Below the pieces are notes generated by a model. It ran no database searches and was not told the origin of the DNA. It saw only the letters and a program-made list of their open reading frames with translations. This document shows positions 7,901 to 10,487 of a DNA stretch of 10,487 bases, in pieces (the first letter of the stretch is position 1; each line of letters starts with the position of its first letter). Source of the DNA: Propionibacteriaceae bacterium (GTDB taxonomy: Bacteria; Actinomycetota; Actinomycetes; Propionibacteriales; Propionibacteriaceae); NCBI GenBank assembly GCA_027346035.1, contig DAIESZ010000222.1, positions 1 through 10,487 on the forward strand. Reading direction: 5' to 3'. The translations under genes were made by a program, and so were the position numbers.

Positions 7901-8201
7901 CCCGGGAGAGGGCGTCGCGGATCCGGTGCGACAGCTCGGCGGCCGCCTTGCGGGTGAATGTGAGGCCGAGGATGCCGCCGGGCAGCACCCGACCGGTGCC
8001 GACGAGCCAGACCACCCGGGCCGCCATCACGGTGGTCTTGCCCGATCCGGCGCCGGCAATGATCACCGCGGGGCCGAGCGGAGCGGTGATCGCGGCCAAC
8101 TGCTCGTCGGAGAAGCCGATGCCCAGCGCAGCGCAGAGGTCGTCGGTGTCACGCAGAACCCGCGCGGCGCGGTGCTGCGGTGGCCCCGTCACGCCGCTCA
8201 T
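4899..8201 (-). CDS. adnB: AdnB, motor-nuclease subunit of AdnAB
   Basis: This complete 1100-residue protein has a UvrD-like helicase joined to a RecB-like nuclease. It matches AdnB, the lead 3'-5' motor of the AdnAB double-strand-break resection complex known from mycobacteria. Motor motifs: Q-motif region FSDEQ (30-34), Walker A AGAGSGKT (49-56, K55), Walker B LLDEYQD (282-288), motif III GDPWQAIYGWRG (318-329), VHRAKGLEW (678-686) and YVAITRAR (757-764). Nuclease residues: H939 (GTRFHDW), D1019 (GRID), D1033 and K1035 (DWK), Q1045 and Y1049. No Fe-S cysteine set is seen, unlike its partner. An acidic glycine-rich insert of GIDDGA repeats (about 963-980) lies between the histidine and the first aspartate. 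The ATG at 8201 overlaps the adnA stop as ATGA and has GGAG 8 bases upstream; the longer frame to 9074 is only overlap with adnA. AddA and stand-alone UvrD/PcrA fit less well, because both this protein and its partner carry a helicase plus a nuclease. Confidence 0.94.
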   Translation of the reverse strand: MSGVTGPPQHRAARVLRDTDDLCAALGIGFSDEQLAAITAPLGPAVIIAGAGSGKTTVMAARVVWLVGTGRVLPGGILGLTFTRKAAAELSHRIRDALSRAGVVAADGPDEAGEQLVMTYDAFAARLVADHGLRIAVETDPTMIAGAARYRLASRAVAAASGPFEYVSRLRPGSLAERVLRLDAELTAHLVDRDRLVRFTDSFLRLLESAPLYRGNPYKAVEQAGAVARERLELLDLVGHYQLLKRRLGLVEFADQMAVAARLVGNVPAVPAIVRSQFPVVLLDEYQDTSSAQSQLLAGLFSGPDRAHGMGHAVTAVGDPWQAIYGWRGAAASNILAFADVFRQTDGRPATGYTLSVNRRSGQQVLDVANRVATSLFDDPALAAHSSRQVPIQLVAPPGTAPAQVHAATFETWGGEVDWVAERIVDDHRSGRASGWRDIAVLTRRNADIATIHARLVDRDVPVEIVGLGGLLRLPEIADVVDTLRLVDDVTANPSVVRLLSGPRWRIGPRDLAVLGRRAAHLARGGTDRSPAGADDLGARMLGVLDDIDSTDVACLLDAIDDPGDSPLSPGALERLAMFGAELRRLRSHTGESALDLTLRVISTLGLDVELVADTRLERTDRRAQLATFVDAVATYGDVDGDDSLGGLLAWLDAELEFGTGLDQAAPSDDDSVKLLTVHRAKGLEWDIVYLPALVEGVFPSDRGGGNWLRTPAVIPAPLRGDAEAVPQVAAVGNAEFKQFAEQLKSTERRGEDRLAYVAITRARRELVGTGYYWRPDVLRARTLSPYLELILDEADRQGLVHERADPPLSDNPVYEATSVVAWPTPPDPDRSLRLREAAEAVERARSRARRTGRYRAADAEPMPLELQSVVAQWDADIDLLERQARHDDAPLVEVPMPPALSASALMAAIHDPGAFAANRLRPMPRPVSAQSSLGTRFHDWVERRFSTAATLTDPTDLEDESGIDDGAGIDDGAGGDDAGLDRLVRAFLASEFAERAPLRVEQPFVLTLGPLLVRGRIDAVYPDGDGRFLVVDWKPSSAPADPLQLSIYRLAWSQLAGVTADRVHAQFVHVATGRIERPRLLHGDELLAALSASTGRVAR
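5263..5334. repeat. 18-base tandem repeat array inside adnB
   Basis: Two identical 18-base units lie at 5281-5298 and 5299-5316, flanked by degenerate units at 5263-5280 (14 of 18 bases match) and 5317-5334 (13 of 18). Read on the - strand in frame, the exact units each encode GIDDGA, and the 5263-5280 copy encodes GGDDAG. The unit is a multiple of three, so gain or loss of copies would keep the adnB frame. Confidence 0.9.
5852..5866. other. 15-base alternating purine-pyrimidine tract
   Basis: A GTGT stretch followed by five GC steps and an A alternates strictly between purine and pyrimidine. It lies within adnB codons for the segment after the helicase core (around LRARTLS). Such tracts can adopt left-handed DNA under supercoiling, but here the tract may simply come from Arg and Ala codons. 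Confidence 0.4.
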
Positions 8202-10487
8202 CGCACCAGCTCCGAGTCGCGGGACGGGCAGCCGACCCGGAATGCGCAGAATTGGCATCCCGGATTGCGGGCCGCGCTGAACCGCTCGTCGCGGATGATG
8301 CCCACCGCCTCGGCGATGCGGTCGTGCACCCAGGTCGGGCGCGGTGGGGACCCGCCGGCGTCGGGTGCCATGCCAGGATGGGGATGGTCGTCGAGCGACG
8401 GTTGGCTGAGGACCTTCGGGAACGGGGTGGCACCGTCGTTGCTGCGCAGGTACACCAGGTCGGCGCCCGCGACCGTGGCGGCCGGGGCGAGACGGTCGAA
8501 GGCACCGGCGCTGACCGCGAGCTGATAGAGCCCCATCTGGTCGGACGCCGCCGCGGCGGCGGCCGTCGGGACGTTGCGTCCGGTCTTGAAGTCGATGATC
8601 CGCACCCGGCCGGATGTGTCGAGCTCGAGGCGGTCGACCGTGCCGAGGAGCACCACGGGCTCGCCGTCGACCTCGATGGGGTGCCTGAACGGCACCTCGA
8701 CCCCGAGAACCTCGCGCCCCCGGTCGTGATCGTGCCAGGCAGCGAACCGGGTGAGTGCCGCCTCGGCCTCGCGCCGCTCGCTGGCGGCGAGCCACCCGGC
8801 GTCGAAACGCAGGTGCTGCCATACCTCGTCGAGCCGCCTGGACAGGGTGTCGAGTTCGAGCCCCTCGGTGACCGCGTGCTGCACGAGCAGGTGGATGAGC
8901 GAGCCGAGACTCTGGGCGCTCGACGTGGCCGCGTCGGCGCGGGCGCGCCGGGCGAGAAACCACTGGCGCGGGCACCGCAGGATCGACTCGAGGGCCGAAC
9001 CGCTCAGCTCTATCGGGGCCCCCGGGTCGGCGACAGCGCGCGGGTTGTGCGTGATGTCGTGGATGCCCCACCACGTGAGGGGGTCGGCGCCGCGCGCCAC
9101 CTGTCGGCCGGAGCGGTCACGCAGGTCGGCGAGGCGGGCCAGTCGCTGTGCAGCCGCTTCACGCAGCACCGGCGACGCCTCGGGATCGACGACCGCTCGG
9201 CGCAGCTCGGCCGACAGCGCGACGAACGTCGTGGGACGCCGTGGACGCCCGTGCACCGGCCGGATGGGCACGCCGAGGTCGTGGAGGAACCGGGACGGTT
9301 GGTCGACCTCGCCGTCCCCGCCCGCCGCGGCGGTGACGATCAGCCGTTGTGACGCCCGGCTGATCGCCGTGAGGAACAGCCGCCGCTCGTCGGCGAGAGT
9401 GGTGTCGCCCCCGGGCAGCAGCCCCTCGTCGGTGAGCGCGTCGGGATCGAGCTGGTCGGGGTCGATGAGCCGGGCGCGGCGTCCGACCGTGGGCCAGCTG
9501 CCCTCCTGCACGCCGCACACGACCACGAAGGGCCACTGCCCCCCTTTGGCCCTGTGGGCGGTGACGAGGCGGACGCCGCGGTGGCGCACGTTCGCCTCCC
9601 GTACGGTGTCGGCGGGGATCGATTGGCCGGTGACCTCGGCGAGCAGCCACCGGATGCCTCGCTCCCCCAGATAGCGGTCCTGGCGTGCGGCCACGTCGAA
9701 CAGCGCCACGATCGCGTCGAGATCGCGGTGGGCCCTTCGGGCCGCATCGCCGCCACCGAGGGCCGCTTCGCGCAGGCGTTGCGGCCACGACGAGCCGGAC
9801 CACAGCTGCCACAACGCGACCGAGGGGGTTCCCTCGCCGGAAATGGCGGCGGCCAGCCGCGCCAGGAGAAGTGCAGCGGCGACGACCAGCCGGCGGTCGG
9901 GGTCGGACATGGCCTCGGGCTCCTGGTGCGAGCCGGCCGCGGCGACCTCGAGCGTCAGTCGCGTGATGAGGTCGGCGGAGGGCACCGCCGCGTCGGGTCC
10001 ACCGCGAGCCACCGTGCGCAGCGCCCGACCCAGGCGGCGGACCCCGAGGCTGTCGAGTCCACCCAACGGCGACTGCAGGAACCTCATCGTGGCGTCGCTG
10101 TCGACGGGGTGAGCGCCCGCGATGGCCGCTGCGAGTTCGAGCCCCAGCAGCAGCGGCCGCACCGCGGGTTCATCGGACAGGGCGAGATCATCGCCCGCAA
10201 CCTCGACCGGTATCCCGGCGGCGGTGAGGGTGCGCGCCAGGGCCGGCAACTGTCCCCGGGCGGTGCGGCAGATCACCGCCATGTCCGACCACGCAAGACC
10301 CCGGTCGAGCCGGGCGCCGCGTAGCAGGTCGGCGATGTGCTCGGCCTCGGCCCCCGGCGAGTCGAACAGCAACGCCTCGACCAGACCCTCGTCGTGATCC
10401 CCCCTCACCGCAGCCGGCCGGCACCGCGGCGCCTGGAAGGTACTCGGCAGCCGGCGCGCGACGTGGGCGACAGCGTCCGCGACGACC
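8198..10487 (-). CDS. adnA: AdnA, motor-nuclease subunit of AdnAB (5'-truncated by window edge)
   Basis: The frame is open from the right edge (first whole codon at 10486), leaving 762 residues; the GTG at 10408 is internal. The missing part holds Walker A and B. Numbering visible residues: late helicase motifs are TAHRAKGGQW (309-318) and FLTAISRAS (371-379, R377). The C-terminal nuclease has H532 (SLIHLL), D618 (GTVDRL), D632 and K634 (DFK) and Q650 with LYQLA. Four cysteines fit an iron-sulfur cluster embracing the nuclease: C505 (LRCPRQWFL), then C744, C747 and C753 in the pattern C-x2-C-x5-C at the very C-terminus. This pattern is shared with AddB and with AdnA, whose published structure carries such a cluster. 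Motor plus intact nuclease, Fe-S cysteines, and position directly upstream of a coupled AdnB-like gene point to AdnA, the lagging motor subunit. AddB is less likely because the adjacent partner and the late helicase motifs match AdnA better. The N-terminal sequence would settle it. Confidence 0.9.
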   Translation of the reverse strand, partial: VVADAVAHVARRLPSTFQAPRCRPAAVRGDHDEGLVEALLFDSPGAEAEHIADLLRGARLDRGLAWSDMAVICRTARGQLPALARTLTAAGIPVEVAGDDLALSDEPAVRPLLLGLELAAAIAGAHPVDSDATMRFLQSPLGGLDSLGVRRLGRALRTVARGGPDAAVPSADLITRLTLEVAAAGSHQEPEAMSDPDRRLVVAAALLLARLAAAISGEGTPSVALWQLWSGSSWPQRLREAALGGGDAARRAHRDLDAIVALFDVAARQDRYLGERGIRWLLAEVTGQSIPADTVREANVRHRGVRLVTAHRAKGGQWPFVVVCGVQEGSWPTVGRRARLIDPDQLDPDALTDEGLLPGGDTTLADERRLFLTAISRASQRLIVTAAAGGDGEVDQPSRFLHDLGVPIRPVHGRPRRPTTFVALSAELRRAVVDPEASPVLREAAAQRLARLADLRDRSGRQVARGADPLTWWGIHDITHNPRAVADPGAPIELSGSALESILRCPRQWFLARRARADAATSSAQSLGSLIHLLVQHAVTEGLELDTLSRRLDEVWQHLRFDAGWLAASERREAEAALTRFAAWHDHDRGREVLGVEVPFRHPIEVDGEPVVLLGTVDRLELDTSGRVRIIDFKTGRNVPTAAAAAASDQMGLYQLAVSAGAFDRLAPAATVAGADLVYLRSNDGATPFPKVLSQPSLDDHPHPGMAPDAGGSPPRPTWVHDRIAEAVGIIRDERFSAARNPGCQFCAFRVGCPSRDSELVR
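8210..8213 (-). promoter_or_regulatory. Ribosome binding site of adnB
   Basis: On the - strand GGAG (8213-8210) lies inside the final adnA codons, 8 bases before the ATG at 8201. With the ATGA overlap it supports this start and coupled translation of adnB with adnA. Confidence 0.65.

Noticed and set aside
4899..8201. Stand-alone UvrD or PcrA helicase
   Set aside because: The C-terminal 160 or so residues hold a complete RecB-like nuclease (H939, D1019, D1033, K1035, Q1045), which UvrD and PcrA lack.
8198..9000. Cas4-like nuclease hinting at a CRISPR locus
   Set aside because: The Fe-S cysteines and nuclease motifs resemble Cas4 because they share a superfamily, but they are fused to a helicase, and no repeat-spacer array or cas gene is visible.
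8202..9074. N-terminal extension of AdnB by 291 residues
   Set aside because: This stretch is out-of-frame reading of adnA, Arg/Pro-rich and without motifs. The ATG at 8201 has a Shine-Dalgarno sequence and an ATGA overlap, and it gives the family's usual length of about 1100 residues.
7266..9352. Overlapping open frames on the + strand opposite adnB and adnA
   Set aside because: They mirror the third-position GC bias of the real genes, and no domain, start signal or motif supports them.
4899..10487. AddAB rather than AdnAB
   Set aside because: Each - strand subunit shows UvrD-type late helicase motifs plus a complete nuclease. The gene order with NudC and the AdnB length of about 1100 residues fit AdnAB. 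AddB normally lacks a working motor, although the AdnA N-terminus is not visible here.
1..10487. tRNA, rRNA, insertion sequence, attachment site or phage gene
   Set aside because: Nearly every base is within one of five recognised repair or Nudix genes; no cloverleaf, transposase motif or terminal inverted repeats were seen.

Overview
The window is very GC-rich, fully coding DNA, with no rRNA, tRNA, mobile element or CRISPR array visible. Gene content points to a high-GC actinobacterium, probably near the Mycobacteriales. The main evidence is an AdnA-AdnB pair followed by an actinobacterial-type NudC; from memory, mycobacteria have the same neighbourhood, with one extra channel gene between adnB and nudC. 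The genus cannot be fixed from this sequence alone.

Layout: on the + strand, positions 1-2210 hold the C-terminal two thirds of RecB (its 5' end lies outside the window). It is joined by a 4-base ATGA overlap to a complete recD (2207-4012). On the - strand, read from the right edge, come the C-terminal part of AdnA (10487-8198, 5' end outside the window), complete AdnB (8201-4899) and complete NudC (4902-4036). These three are joined by ATGA and GTGA overlaps. The two groups converge, with only 23 bases between the recD and nudC stop codons.

Function: this is a DNA double-strand-break processing locus. RecBCD (recC presumably lies upstream of recB, outside the window) and AdnAB are two separate ATP-driven helicase-nucleases that load on broken DNA ends. 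The window carries three RecB-family nuclease domains (RecB, AdnB, AdnA), all with their metal-binding residues. It also carries the 3'-5' motor of RecB, the 5'-3' motor of RecD, and the UvrD-like motors of AdnB and AdnA. NudC, a Nudix hydrolase acting on NAD(H) and NAD-capped RNA ends, is translationally coupled behind adnB.

Every gene belongs to a known family, and I see no evidence for an undescribed system. The points worth a second look are: the two resection machines sitting side by side in convergent orientation; the direct adnB-nudC coupling; an 18-base tandem repeat inside the AdnB nuclease region; an 8-G run inside recD; a substituted glycine in the NudC Nudix box; and a 20-base perfect palindrome in the recB linker.
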